From Scatolibacter rhodanostii (GTDB lineage Bacteria; Bacillota; Clostridia; Oscillospirales; Acutalibacteraceae), in the NCBI RefSeq assembly GCF_900197595.1, contig NZ_FZLO01000007.1:1-64000 (forward strand): a stretch of DNA of 64,000 bases. The letters run 5' to 3'. Position 1 is the stretch's first letter; each line of letters begins with the position of its first letter. The notes beneath the pieces are model-generated. The model had not been told where the DNA came from. It searched no databases and worked only from the letters and a program-made list of their open reading frames with translations. Of this stretch, positions 1-8,945 are shown one piece after another. Made by a program: the position numbers and the translations under genes.

Positions 1-58
1 TGTGTAAGCACAGCAATGTGTTTAGCTTGGCAGTACTAATAGGTCGAGGGCTTGACCA
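1..58 (+). rRNA. 23S ribosomal RNA, 3' end (partial)
   Basis: The first bases carry the conserved 3' terminal 23S sequence, including the segment GTACTAATAGGTCGAGGG followed by CTTGACC, which closes helix 1 of the large rRNA. Only the last ~58 nt are in the window; the rest lies upstream. It is followed by a pyrimidine-rich spacer and then four tRNA genes. No 5S rRNA is seen between the 23S end and the tRNAs. Confidence 0.93.
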
Positions 59-147
59 TAATCCCTTTATTGGATTTCTTTTCCCTTTCTTTTCTTTGCT
101 CCTTTATTCAGTTTTCAGGGTGTATATTATTAAGTGCAAAATATTAT

Positions 148-223
148 GCACCATTAGCTCAGTTGGTAGAGCACCTGACTCTTAATCAGGGTGTCCCGGG
201 TTCGAATCCCTGATGGTGCACCA
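148..223 (+). tRNA. tRNA-Lys (anticodon CTT)
   Basis: Complete cloverleaf with encoded CCA. The acceptor stem GCACCAT pairs with ATGGTGC. The anticodon stem CCTGA/TCAGG encloses loop CTCTTAA, giving anticodon CTT (codon AAG). The T-loop TTCGAAT is canonical. It is the first tRNA of a cluster following the rRNA operon. Confidence 0.95.
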
Positions 224-264
224 AACTGATTTTCTGGCTAAGAGCCTTTTTTATATTAAGACTT

Positions 265-339
265 GGCTCGTTGGTCAAGCGGTTAAGACACTGGCCTCTC
301 ACGCCGGTAACGGGGGTTCGATTCCCCCACGAGTCACCA
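265..339 (+). tRNA. tRNA-Glu (anticodon CTC)
   Basis: Cloverleaf with encoded CCA. The acceptor GGCTCGT pairs with ACGAGTC (one G-U). The anticodon loop CTCTCAC within stem CTGGC/GCCGG gives CTC, reading GAG. The T-loop TTCGATT is present. It lies 41 bp after tRNA-Lys with no promoter or terminator between them, so it is probably cotranscribed. Confidence 0.93.
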
Positions 340-352
340 AATAGTTAGATAT

Positions 353-428
353 TCCTCAATAGCTCAGTTGGTAGAGCATGCGGCTGTTAACCGCAGGGTC
401 GTTGGTTCGAGTCCAACTTGGGGAGCCA
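353..428 (+). tRNA. tRNA-Asn (anticodon GTT)
   Basis: Cloverleaf with encoded CCA. The acceptor TCCTCAA pairs with TTGGGGA. The anticodon stem TGCGG/CCGCA encloses CTGTTAA (anticodon GTT). It is relevant to the aspS-gatCAB operon in this window, whose products are expected to charge tRNA-Asn indirectly. Confidence 0.94.
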
Positions 429-435
429 TAATATG

Positions 436-466
436 GCCGTCGTTTTTAAGCGGCGGCTTTTTTTTT
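436..466 (+). terminator. Intrinsic terminator between tRNA-Asn and tRNA-Met
   Basis: The 7-bp stem GCCGTCG/CGGCGGC (one G-T) with loop TTTTTAAG is followed by nine T residues. It sits directly against the first base of the tRNA-Met gene, so it either ends the first three-tRNA transcript or only partly attenuates it. Confidence 0.75.
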
Positions 467-543
467 GGACCCTTAGCTCAGTTGGTTAGAGCAACCGGCT
501 CATAACCGGTCGGTCCTGGGTTCGAGTCCCCGAGGGTCCACCA
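467..543 (+). tRNA. tRNA with CAT anticodon (elongator tRNA-Met, or tRNA-Ile2)
   Basis: Cloverleaf with encoded CCA. The acceptor GGACCCT pairs with AGGGTCC, so position 1 is base-paired, unlike an initiator tRNA. The anticodon stem ACCGG/CCGGT lacks the three G-C pairs of initiator tRNA. Loop CTCATAA gives CAT. Elongator Met is most likely; a lysidine-modified Ile2 cannot be excluded by eye. Confidence 0.9.
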
Positions 544-548
544 AACAA

Positions 549-590
549 AAAAAGAACCGCCTAAACATAGTGTTTAGGCGGTTCTTTTTT
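549..590 (+). terminator. Intrinsic terminator of the rRNA/tRNA operon
   Basis: A long near-perfect hairpin (AAAGAACCGCCTAAAC against GTTTAGGCGGTTCTTT, short ATAGT loop) is followed by a T run. It lies immediately after tRNA-Met and is a clear operon end. Confidence 0.88.
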
Positions 591-1035
591 ATCTGTACAC
601 GTTTTTTGCATGATTTTTTGATAAACCGCCTTATCAGGTGATTTTTAGGAACCAAACTATTTATATGATATTAAACTTAATAACTTATATTTTAAATTAA
701 AATATTAACAAGCCATACAGCTTCTATTACTTGAAGACTGTATGGCTTGTTTTAGTATAACAATAGTTGCACCAAACTTTTAGGCAAGATTAACTATGCA
801 CAGAAAGTAAACATTAATTACTTTTTGCCATAAAAAATATTTTAAACCTCTATTTATTGTTTTTTTAGGGACAAACAAAATTTTTTTATTAAATGACCTA
901 AATTATGGTTGTCAAGAACAAAAACTTTAACAATTTTAACAAAATCAGATAGGTAAACTAGGAATTATAAGCTTAATGGTAAGAAATGGGGCATTTTTTG
1001 TCGTTTATAGTAGAAATGAGTAAGCGGTAAATGCG
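591..1035. other. AT-rich intergenic region, no gene seen
   Basis: About 445 bp of very AT-rich DNA between the tRNA terminator and the promoter of the peptide catabolic operon. The only structure noticed is a 14-bp inverted repeat at 707-751 (AACAAGCCATACAG and its complement, T-rich on the 3' side), listed separately. No reading frame with a ribosome site was recognised. Confidence 0.6.
707..755 (+). terminator. Terminator-like hairpin with no gene in front of it
   Basis: The 14-bp perfect stem AACAAGCCATACAG / CTGTATGGCTTGTT has a 17-nt loop that can itself pair (CTTC/GAAG). It is followed by TTTAGT, so the T tract is short. No gene ends nearby other than the tRNAs 160 bp upstream. It may be a back-up terminator or the end of an unannotated short transcript. 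Confidence 0.55.
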
Positions 1036-1064
1036 TTGACATCATTGAAAAGCTGTGGTATAAT
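1036..1064 (+). promoter_or_regulatory. Sigma-A promoter of the peptide catabolic operon
   Basis: TTGACA at 1036-1041 and TATAAT at 1059-1064, separated by 17 bp: a perfect consensus match. Transcription should start near 1071, giving a short leader before the start codon at 1114. No operator is evident around it. Confidence 0.85.
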
Positions 1065-1113
1065 CCATTTCATATTAATATTATAGGTTTAATATGAGTT
1101 ATTAAGGGGGGTA

Positions 1114-2418
1114 ATGATGTCGAGGTGGCTAGAAGAGGCAAAAAAAGAATATTCTTATACACTTTTACAAAGGAGGCACTTGCACGAAAATCCTGAGCTC
1201 ACTTCAAGAGAGTTTGAGACAGTAGCGTATATTTGTAAAGAGTTAGAAAATGAAGATATTTTGTATGCTAACATTTTGGATGGCGGCGTTTTAGCTTGGC
1301 TTGATGGCAAGCAAAGCGGTCAACATGTCTTATTGAGAGCCGACTGCGACGCACTCCCTATCCTAGAATCCAAACAAAATGAATTATATCCTAAAACTTG
1401 TGTTAGCTTGAAAGATGGAATTTCTCATGCTTGTGGGCACGATGCTCATACTGCTATGTTGCTAACGGCAGCAAAAATTCTCAAAAGAGAAACAGACTTT
1501 GCAGGGCGGATTTATTTCCTGTTTGAACGAGGAGAAGAAGGCGGGAACTGCATTTATTATGTCATGAAGGAAATTCAGAAAAGAAAGATTCAAATAGATG
1601 CTTGCTATGGTTTGCATGTGGATACGGCATTGCCGGTAGGAACAATCGGCTTTCGCAAGGGTATCTTAAATTCTGGAAATGTAAACTTCGAAATCACCTT
1701 GGCGGGAAAAACAGGACACGGTTCTCGGCCGGACACAGCTAACAACCCGATTGATTGTTTTTTGGCAATTGGTAACGCACTCAAAGATTTGCGAATGAAA
1801 TATGTTGCCCCAGACAGCCCTCTGACCTATAATATCGGAAGCGTTCATGCTGGCAATAAGAGAAATATCGTACCGGAATCACTTACTTTTTTAGGAACTG
1901 TTCGTTTTCATGATTGGAATTCTGGAATGATTTTTAAAGAAAAAATGAAAAAGATGATTGAAAATATTAGCGCTGCCTATGGCTGTAGAGCTGATTTTGT
2001 AGAATTTACAGGCCCCAGTTTTTCAGTATTTAATGAATCCTCTGCAGTAGATATAGCGAAAGAAGCAGTAGAGAATTTGGTTGGAAAAGACCATGTGGTA
2101 GAAGTTCCTGTTAGTTTGGGATCAGAAAGTTTTGCTACTCTTTCCGCTTTTTATCCGTCTGCTTTTTTACGCCTCGGCGTGCGAAATGAAGAAAAGGGTA
2201 TTACTGCATCGGTTCATCAGCCTCAGTTTGATATGGACGAAGAGGCTTTGATAATAGGAGCGGCGCTGCATTGTGAAGTGGCTTTGGTTTATTTAGCGCA
2301 AGAAAGGAAATACCCTCAAGAGTTCAAACCATTTGCCGGTACAGCAGATGACTTTTTGCAAAAGACAAATCGTCCTGTGCCGAAACGATATGACAATCAA
2401 GAATCAGAAAGGCTTTGA
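1114..2418 (+). CDS. M20-family metallo-amidohydrolase / peptidase
   Basis: 434 aa. The protein has the M20 zinc-site motifs in order: RADCDALP near residue 76, HACGHDAH near 105, the catalytic ERGEEGG near 137, and an H-rich dimerisation/substrate segment near 205. Relatives hydrolyse N-acyl, N-benzoyl or N-carbamoyl amino acids or small peptides in the cytoplasm. AAGGGGGG lies just upstream of adjacent ATG codons at 1114 and 1117; either could be used. It is the first gene of a long operon with a peptide-type ABC importer, so it probably cleaves the imported compound or an intermediate. A C-terminal tail of roughly 40 residues extends past the core. The substrate cannot be named from sequence. 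Confidence 0.88.
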   Translation: MMSRWLEEAKKEYSYTLLQRRHLHENPELTSREFETVAYICKELENEDILYANILDGGVLAWLDGKQSGQHVLLRADCDALPILESKQNELYPKTCVSLKDGISHACGHDAHTAMLLTAAKILKRETDFAGRIYFLFERGEEGGNCIYYVMKEIQKRKIQIDACYGLHVDTALPVGTIGFRKGILNSGNVNFEITLAGKTGHGSRPDTANNPIDCFLAIGNALKDLRMKYVAPDSPLTYNIGSVHAGNKRNIVPESLTFLGTVRFHDWNSGMIFKEKMKKMIENISAAYGCRADFVEFTGPSFSVFNESSAVDIAKEAVENLVGKDHVVEVPVSLGSESFATLSAFYPSAFLRLGVRNEEKGITASVHQPQFDMDEEALIIGAALHCEVALVYLAQERKYPQEFKPFAGTADDFLQKTNRPVPKRYDNQESERL

Positions 2419-2422
2419 ATTT

Positions 2423-3355
2423 ATGGCGAAATATATTCTAAAACGACTGCTCTCTATGGTTGTGGTATTCTTTGGTGTTTCGGTACTGATTTTCACTTTA
2501 CTTTATTTCACTCCCGGTGATCCGGCCAGAATGATTTTGGGAGATGAAGCGACGGAAGAGCAAATTCTAAAACTGCAAGATGAATTGGGATTAAACGATT
2601 CTTACATTGAACAGTATGGACGATTTATCGGCAATGCGCTGAAAGGTGATTTAGGTGTATCTTATGTGACGGGGCGTCCTGTCACGCAAGACATTTTATC
2701 AAGATTTCCAACAACCATAAAGTTAGCACTTTTAAGTACATTGGTAGCTGTAATTATCGCTATACCACTCGGTGTACTATCAGCCATTTATCAAAATAAA
2801 TTAATAGATAATCTATCCCGAATCATTGGCCTTTTTGGTGTTTCTATGCCGCAGTTTTGGCAGGCAATCTTATTGATTATCTTATTCTCCTTGCAGCTTC
2901 GATGGCTGCCGGCCAGTGGTTCTTATGGCTGGCAATATTGGATTTTACCATCCTTTACGATTGGTATTCATATGGCGTCAACAATTTTGCGTATCACAAG
3001 GGCAAGTATGTTGGATACACTCAAAAATGACTACATCATGACAGCAAGAGCCAAAGGTACTAAAGAGTTTTGGGTAATTACCCGTCATGCCTTAAAAAAT
3101 GCTTTAATCCCGATTGTAACGGTATTGGGATTGCGTTTTGGCAATGCACTCAGTGGTTCTGTCATTGCTGAATCTATCTTTGCTTTGCCCGGACTCGGAA
3201 AGCTGATTGTAGATGCCATTAAGGCAAGAGATTATCCTGTAGTGCAAGCAAGCGTATTTTTGATTTCTATTTCCTACTGCGTCATCAACTTGGCAGTAGA
3301 TATCTTGTACACATATATCAATCCGCAGATTAAAGAACAGCTGCGCCGCAAATAA
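2423..3355 (+). CDS. Peptide/nickel-type ABC transporter permease (DppB/OppB-like)
   Basis: 310 aa inner-membrane permease with about six transmembrane helices. The first helix follows the N-terminal MAKYILKRLL, as usual in DppB proteins. The EAA cytoplasmic loop is seen in the TARAKGTKEFWVITRHALKNAL region. The start at 2423 is chosen because it is preceded by AGAAAGG and the family N-terminus begins there; an in-frame upstream extension to 2333 overlaps the amidohydrolase gene and is not convincing. It pairs with the next gene to form the channel of an importer whose binding protein and ATPases are further down the operon. Confidence 0.93.
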   Translation: MAKYILKRLLSMVVVFFGVSVLIFTLLYFTPGDPARMILGDEATEEQILKLQDELGLNDSYIEQYGRFIGNALKGDLGVSYVTGRPVTQDILSRFPTTIKLALLSTLVAVIIAIPLGVLSAIYQNKLIDNLSRIIGLFGVSMPQFWQAILLIILFSLQLRWLPASGSYGWQYWILPSFTIGIHMASTILRITRASMLDTLKNDYIMTARAKGTKEFWVITRHALKNALIPIVTVLGLRFGNALSGSVIAESIFALPGLGKLIVDAIKARDYPVVQASVFLISISYCVINLAVDILYTYINPQIKEQLRRK

Positions 3356-3365
3356 GGGGGAAACA

Positions 3366-4253
3366 ATGGAAAGAGTACCTTATGCCAAAGGTCTACTGGA
3401 GACTGCTTCACAGACAGAATATAACAAAGACGGTGTTATTCAACGCTTTCTTAAAAATAGATTAGCGGTTGGCGGTATGATCATTATGGTGTTATTTGCC
3501 GTTATAGCCGTTTTTGCTCCCCAGATTGCTCCCCATTCATTTGAAGTACAAGATTTAAACAATGTCTTTGCTCCGCCTTCTTCGCAACATTGGTTTGGCA
3601 CAGACAACTTTGGCAGGGACGTTTTTAGCCGTGTAGTTTATGGAGCTAGAATTTCACTGATTATTGGTTTGATTTCAGTGGGAATTGGTTGTTCAGTTGG
3701 AACTATTGCCGGTATCACCGCTGCTTGGTGGGGCAGTGCGGTAGACCGTGTTATCATGAGTATTGTTGATATCATGCAGTCGATTCCGGGTTTGCTGCTG
3801 GCCGTTTCACTCTCTGCTGCTATGGGACCCGGTCTTGTCAATGCGATGATTGCTGTAGGAGTGAGTTCTATTCCCATTTATGCAAGAATTGTCAGAGCCA
3901 GTGTATTGGATGTGAGAGGACTTGATTTTATTGATGCGGCAATTGTGAGTGGCGCAGGTCCTTTAAGGATTATTAGAAGACACATTTTGCCCAATATTCT
4001 TGCTCCCATTGTCATTCAAGCATCAGCGGGTATGGCAGGTGCAATTTTGACAGCCGCAAGTCTTAGTTTCATTGGTTTGGGGGTACAGCCTCCGGCAGCA
4101 GAATGGGGCAGTATGATTTCAGCAGGCAGAGCGTATATTCAGAACGCATGGTGGATTGTAACTTTTCCCGGCATGGCGATTATGCTGACTGTTTGTGCAC
4201 TCAATTTATTGGGTGATGGTTTGAGAGATGCGCTTGATCCTAAAGAAAAATAG
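3366..4253 (+). CDS. Peptide/nickel-type ABC transporter permease (DppC/OppC-like)
   Basis: 295 aa. The N-terminal cytoplasmic segment and first helix are followed by the DppC-type periplasmic motif HWFGTDNFGRDVFSRV and five further helices. The EAA-type loop is around SGAGPLRIIRRHILPN. AAGGGGG lies 6 bp before the ATG, and the gene starts 10 bp after the preceding permease. It forms the second half of the heterodimeric channel. Length and motifs are normal for the family. Confidence 0.94.
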   Translation: MERVPYAKGLLETASQTEYNKDGVIQRFLKNRLAVGGMIIMVLFAVIAVFAPQIAPHSFEVQDLNNVFAPPSSQHWFGTDNFGRDVFSRVVYGARISLIIGLISVGIGCSVGTIAGITAAWWGSAVDRVIMSIVDIMQSIPGLLLAVSLSAAMGPGLVNAMIAVGVSSIPIYARIVRASVLDVRGLDFIDAAIVSGAGPLRIIRRHILPNILAPIVIQASAGMAGAILTAASLSFIGLGVQPPAAEWGSMISAGRAYIQNAWWIVTFPGMAIMLTVCALNLLGDGLRDALDPKEK

Positions 4254-4289
4254 AATCATGAAAAAAATTATAGGAAATGAGGTGATTGT

Positions 4290-6170
4290 ATGACAGATGA
4301 AAGATGGATTGAGGAGAGCATTGTCAGTGGAACATTTCTTTCTCCTGATGAAAAAATATTGGCTGTGGTTCTAAAGAAAGCAGACATTCAAAAGAACAGT
4401 TATGTTTTTTCACTGATTCTATATGAAGTGGGCAGTTGGAATCCCATTCTTTCAGAATATACAATAGAACAACCTCAAATTTGGTGGCTGTCAGAGCAAA
4501 CACTGCTTGTGAAACAAAAACAAGGTTACACACAGCTTGCTATTAATAGCAGAGAAGAAAATCTTTTTGATTCACCTGCGAAGATTGATAAAGTGATTTT
4601 GACAGGTGCACAGAAAACTTTGTTTATTTTAGAAGAAAGCATTCCGCAGGACGAAGATTTCTATACAACCCAGAGCCTCCCTTTTTTAGCAGACGGAAAA
4701 GGATATATTCAAAGCTTTCGTTCTCTATGGCAACATAACCATGTTTCAAAGGAATGGAAAAGACTGGTTCCTGAAAATTTTCATATAAAAGATGTTTTGC
4801 TAAAAGGCGAAGATGTTTATTTCACAGGATATGAACGGCAAATCGAAAGAGTGGATTTTTTGCATAGCGGTCTTTACCGATTGACGAGTAAAAACGGTTT
4901 GGACGAAATTCAGACCCTCATACCGGATGGCGAGTACCGCATTGATACGATTCAAGCAGTGGGAGAAGATATCATTTTGGCGGCGTCAGACATGAAACAA
5001 TATGGGCAGAATCAAAACCCTTATTTCTATTGTCTGAATCACGAAAACAAACTAAGGCTTATAAATAAAAATGAAGCGAGTGCCACTCACACCGTAGTTC
5101 GAGACTGGAAAGGTACGACGCAAAAATTTGTCCATGCAAAAGATGGTATTTGGTTTTTGTCTACCGTGCGAGGCGACGTGTGTATAAAGAAAATCACGCT
5201 GGACGGGAAAATTACAGAAGTAATTCATGAAAATGGTGTCATCGATGATTTTGCTGTATTTTCAGATGGCAGTGTGCTGACAGTGGGCGCTCATGACCAT
5301 CAACTAGATGAGCTGTATTGGTATCACAACGGCAAACGTCAGCAAATTTCGAATTTTCACCATGACTTTTATCAGGAATTCAATCCTGTCAGAGCCAGCG
5401 AATACTTTTTTAAAACCAATAATCAAGTGATTGATTATTTTGTAATGCCGCCTCAAAGCCTAGAAGAAAATAAAAAATATCCTGCTATCGTCTCCATTCA
5501 TGGGGGACATAAAATGGCCTACGGAAAAGATGTTTTGATAATGGATTTTCAGCTTTGGGCCGAAAGGGGATATTTTGTAATTTTCTGCAACCCGAGAGGA
5601 AGCGATGGGCAAGACAACGACTTTGCGAATATCATTGGCAAAAATGCGGTGGTTGACACCAAAGACATTTTAAATTCACTTGATTTAGCCATTAAACAAT
5701 ATCCACAGATTGATGAGAAAAGAATCGGACTAATAGGGGGTTCGTATGGTGGATATCTTACAAATTGGCTGATTACCCAAACCAACCGATTTGCGTGTGC
5801 GGTTTCAATACGCAGTATCAGTAATCGAATCAGTAAGCAAATGGGGAGTGACACGGGTTTTCGATATCCACTGGTTAGTATAGATAATCGAGTGTGGGCA
5901 GATACCAAAGAATTTTGGAAAGCATCGCCTCTTGCCTATGCAGACCGATGTCAGACACCAACACTTTTTATACACGCTGAGGGGGATTTTCGATGTCCCG
6001 TTTCAGAAGCAATACAGATGTATACGGCACTAAAACTCAATGCTGTTCAAGCTAAGCTGATTTTGTTTAAGGGAGAAAGTCATGCTTTGGCAGTATCCGG
6101 AAAACCGAGGGCCAGACTCAAACACAGCAGAGAGATACGAAATTGGTTTTCAAACTATTTAAACATCTAA
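4290..6170 (+). CDS. S9-family prolyl oligopeptidase / acylaminoacyl-peptidase-like serine peptidase
   Basis: 626 aa with no signal peptide, so probably cytoplasmic. The N-terminal ~360 residues look like the degenerate beta-propeller of S9 enzymes. The C-terminal alpha/beta-hydrolase domain carries the nucleophile motif GGSYGG, an Asp in HAEGDFRCPV and a His in KGESHAL, which make the catalytic triad. These enzymes trim short peptides or acyl-peptides, and the propeller limits access to small substrates. It sits between the permease and binding-protein genes of a peptide importer, which supports intracellular processing of the imported material. Exact specificity is unknown. Confidence 0.9.
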   Translation: MTDERWIEESIVSGTFLSPDEKILAVVLKKADIQKNSYVFSLILYEVGSWNPILSEYTIEQPQIWWLSEQTLLVKQKQGYTQLAINSREENLFDSPAKIDKVILTGAQKTLFILEESIPQDEDFYTTQSLPFLADGKGYIQSFRSLWQHNHVSKEWKRLVPENFHIKDVLLKGEDVYFTGYERQIERVDFLHSGLYRLTSKNGLDEIQTLIPDGEYRIDTIQAVGEDIILAASDMKQYGQNQNPYFYCLNHENKLRLINKNEASATHTVVRDWKGTTQKFVHAKDGIWFLSTVRGDVCIKKITLDGKITEVIHENGVIDDFAVFSDGSVLTVGAHDHQLDELYWYHNGKRQQISNFHHDFYQEFNPVRASEYFFKTNNQVIDYFVMPPQSLEENKKYPAIVSIHGGHKMAYGKDVLIMDFQLWAERGYFVIFCNPRGSDGQDNDFANIIGKNAVVDTKDILNSLDLAIKQYPQIDEKRIGLIGGSYGGYLTNWLITQTNRFACAVSIRSISNRISKQMGSDTGFRYPLVSIDNRVWADTKEFWKASPLAYADRCQTPTLFIHAEGDFRCPVSEAIQMYTALKLNAVQAKLILFKGESHALAVSGKPRARLKHSREIRNWFSNYLNI

Positions 6171-6209
6171 AGCAAAAAGCTTTTATGGAGAAATGAAAGA
6201 GGAGATTTT

Positions 6210-7772
6210 ATGAAGAAATTAAAGATTCTAGCACTCATACTGGCAGCGACTACGGTGCTTACTGCTTGCAGCAGTACCCAGCCGCAAAAAAGTGAGGCAT
6301 CATCGTCCGGTTCAGAAGTTTCAGCGACCTCTACCGTAACCAAAAATGCCAGAGATCAGCTGGTTGTAGCGATTGCGAACGAACCCGGCTCACTTGACCC
6401 ACAGAATGTGGGTGTTGTGTCGGCTTACCAAGTGCAAGAGCAAATGTTTAACACGTTAGTTGAAAGAGATGAAGAGGGTAATTTCCTTCCTTCTTTGGCA
6501 GAATCATGGGAACAAATTGATGATACCACGATTCGATTCAAACTGCGTCAAGATGTTCTTTTCCATAATGGTGAAAAGATGACAGCGGAAGATGTACGAT
6601 ACAGCATTCAAAGAGCAACTGAAATTCCACTTTCCGCTTCAATCTTTAAGGGATTTGACGGTGAAGCAACAGCGGTAGTGGACGATTATACAGTTGATGT
6701 TAAAACAAAAGAACCTTTTGCAGGCGCTTTGTCTTATCTTGCCACAACAAGAGGATCAATTGTGTCTAAGAAAGCGGCAGAAGAAAAAGGCCTTGATGGT
6801 TTTGGCTTAGAGCCAATTGGAACAGGTCCGTTTAAGCTTTCTAAATGGGAATCCGGTGACCGTATTATTTTAGAAAAATTTGATGACTATTGGGGCGATA
6901 AAGCCACCTATAAAACCTTGATTGCCAGAATTATTCCTGATGCCAGTGTTCGCTCTATGGAACTTGAGTCAGGTGGCGTAGATTTCTTATTTGATACAAA
7001 CCCTGCAGACTATGACCGTATTAAAAATAACCCTAACCTTGTAACAGAGGTAGGAACCAGTTTTACTCATGAACTATGGCTTCTCAGCATGACAGCTGAA
7101 GAATTTTCTGATATAAAAGTACGTAAAGCCATGTCTTTGGCATTGGATATTCCGGCTATTGTCAAAACAGTTTGGGGAGAATTAGGGGTACCTGCAGATT
7201 CAGTTTTTAGCGACAAGGTGTATGGCCATGTCTCTATCGGACCAATCAAACAAGATGTTGAGGAAGCAAAAAAACTTTTGGCAGAAGCTGGCTATCCAAA
7301 TGGATTTAGTACGGAAATTACCTTTGGTGAAAGCGCTGTGACACAAGCAGCTCTTGAAATTGCACAGCAAATGTGGGCAGCGGTAGGTATTAATGTTACT
7401 ATCACGCCACTTGACCAAGCAACGTATAAAGACAACAATGCAGCAGGTATAACCCGTTTTGGCAGAAGTAACTTTACAACCTCTACCGGTGACCCAGACC
7501 ATGCTCTTGCGAACTGGCAGTCTGGCTATAAGGGCGCTTTGAATGCCAACGATGCGCACATTGACGAGTTAATGGCAAAAGGCCGTGCTGAATCAGACGA
7601 TGCAAAGCGTAAAGAGATTTACAAAGAACTGCAAGAATATTGCTGGAATAGCTATTACTCAATTCCAGTTGTCTTCTCAAAAGTCAGCTATGCTTATACC
7701 AATAAAATTACAAACTTTGAATTTGCATCCACGCAACAGCCTAATCTTTCTCAGATTATTTTCAGCGAATAA
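6210..7772 (+). CDS. Peptide-type ABC transporter substrate-binding lipoprotein (family 5)
   Basis: 520 aa. The signal peptide ends in a lipobox around LTACSS, with a lipidated Cys near residue 20. A Ser/Thr-rich linker follows, then a family-5 (DppA/OppA-type) binding domain with the usual NEPGSLDPQ and FHNGEKMTAEDV segments. It captures the ligand outside the membrane for the DppBC-like permease. AGAGGAG precedes the ATG. A stable stem-loop lies just after the stop and may raise the level of this mRNA relative to downstream genes. Confidence 0.94.
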   Translation: MKKLKILALILAATTVLTACSSTQPQKSEASSSGSEVSATSTVTKNARDQLVVAIANEPGSLDPQNVGVVSAYQVQEQMFNTLVERDEEGNFLPSLAESWEQIDDTTIRFKLRQDVLFHNGEKMTAEDVRYSIQRATEIPLSASIFKGFDGEATAVVDDYTVDVKTKEPFAGALSYLATTRGSIVSKKAAEEKGLDGFGLEPIGTGPFKLSKWESGDRIILEKFDDYWGDKATYKTLIARIIPDASVRSMELESGGVDFLFDTNPADYDRIKNNPNLVTEVGTSFTHELWLLSMTAEEFSDIKVRKAMSLALDIPAIVKTVWGELGVPADSVFSDKVYGHVSIGPIKQDVEEAKKLLAEAGYPNGFSTEITFGESAVTQAALEIAQQMWAAVGINVTITPLDQATYKDNNAAGITRFGRSNFTTSTGDPDHALANWQSGYKGALNANDAHIDELMAKGRAESDDAKRKEIYKELQEYCWNSYYSIPVVFSKVSYAYTNKITNFEFASTQQPNLSQIIFSE

Positions 7773-7785
7773 AATAGACAAGGAT

Positions 7786-7818
7786 AAGACAAGAGGGTTG
7801 ATAAGACTCTCTTGTCTT
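7786..7818 (+). promoter_or_regulatory. Intercistronic stem-loop after the binding-protein gene
   Basis: A 13-bp stem (AAGACAAGAGGGT with ACTCTCTTGTCTT, one G-U) and a 7-nt loop, with no T tract behind it. It is therefore not a normal terminator. In other ABC operons such hairpins protect the upstream mRNA from 3' exonucleases, so that the binding protein is made in excess. That role here is inferred from position. Confidence 0.6.
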
Positions 7819-7837
7819 AGAAAGGAAGCATAGTAAT

Positions 7838-8902
7838 ATGGAGCAACCGTTGCTATCTGTTCAAGACTTGAAAATTACATTTGACACAAAAAACGGGAAA
7901 GTTGAGATTATCCGAGGAGTTTCATTTGATTTGAAGCAAGGTGAAACACTGGCTTTGGTGGGAGAATCCGGCTCAGGAAAATCGGTTACGAGCAAAAGTA
8001 TAATTGGACTTCTTCCCGAAAATGCAGCAGTAACGAGCGGTACAATTCTTTTTCAAGGAGAAGATATCTATCAGAAAAATGCGAAGCAGTGGAGAAAATT
8101 CAGGGGAAAATCGATTGGCATGATTTTTCAAGACCCCATGACAGCATTGAATCCCAGTATGCGCATTGAAGCACAGATTACAGAAGCAATTCATAATCAC
8201 AGCATGACAGATAGAGAATCGGCCAGAGAGAGAGCCTTAGAACTGCTGAATTTAGTTGGCATGCCAGACCCTGAAACTTGTTTGCGAAAATTTCCCTATC
8301 AATTTTCAGGTGGTCAGCGCCAACGCTTAGGCATTGCTATCACGTTGGCATGCGAACCCAAAGTTTTGATTGCAGATGAATGTACCACAGCACTTGATAC
8401 GACTATTCAGGCACAAATTTTAGATTTACTGAAAGAAATTCAAGAGAAAACAGGCACGGCTATTCTGTTTATAACCCACGATTTAGGCGTTGTGGCGAAC
8501 ATTGCTGACCGTGTGGCGGTTATGTATGCCGGCAAAGTGGTCGAAATCGGTACAGCCGAAGAGGTTTTCTACAATCCTCAGCACCCTTATACTTGGGGAC
8601 TATTAGAAGCTATGCCGACCACCAAAACTTCGCAAGAACAACTTTTCACCATTCCCGGCTCTCCGCCCAATTTGATAAGAAAAATTGTCGGGGATCCGTT
8701 TGCTCCTCGCAATTACTATGCTTTAGATAGAGATGCGCAGGAAGAACCGCCTTTATTTGAGGTGACAGATACGCATAAAGCAGCCACTTGGCTCTTATCA
8801 GCGGGAGCGCCTAAAGTAGAACCGCCGCCTGAAATTGCAAGGCGACACAAAATTTATCAAAATTTATTACAGATGAAATCACTGGGCAGCTCTACTTTGT
8901 AG
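7838..8902 (+). CDS. Peptide-type ABC transporter ATPase (DppD/OppD-like)
   Basis: 354 aa. Walker A GESGSGKS, Q-loop in IFQDPMTALNP, signature FSGGQRQR, Walker B VLIADECTTALD and H-loop THD are all present. A C-terminal oligopeptide-transporter extension follows, although the cysteine-rich motif often found there is not obvious. AAAGGAAG precedes the ATG. With the next gene it forms the ATPase pair of the importer. Confidence 0.94.
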   Translation: MEQPLLSVQDLKITFDTKNGKVEIIRGVSFDLKQGETLALVGESGSGKSVTSKSIIGLLPENAAVTSGTILFQGEDIYQKNAKQWRKFRGKSIGMIFQDPMTALNPSMRIEAQITEAIHNHSMTDRESARERALELLNLVGMPDPETCLRKFPYQFSGGQRQRLGIAITLACEPKVLIADECTTALDTTIQAQILDLLKEIQEKTGTAILFITHDLGVVANIADRVAVMYAGKVVEIGTAEEVFYNPQHPYTWGLLEAMPTTKTSQEQLFTIPGSPPNLIRKIVGDPFAPRNYYALDRDAQEEPPLFEVTDTHKAATWLLSAGAPKVEPPPEIARRHKIYQNLLQMKSLGSSTL

Positions 8903-8945
8903 AAAAAGAATGTTTGCTAATGTGAAAGAGAGAAAGGACTTTATC

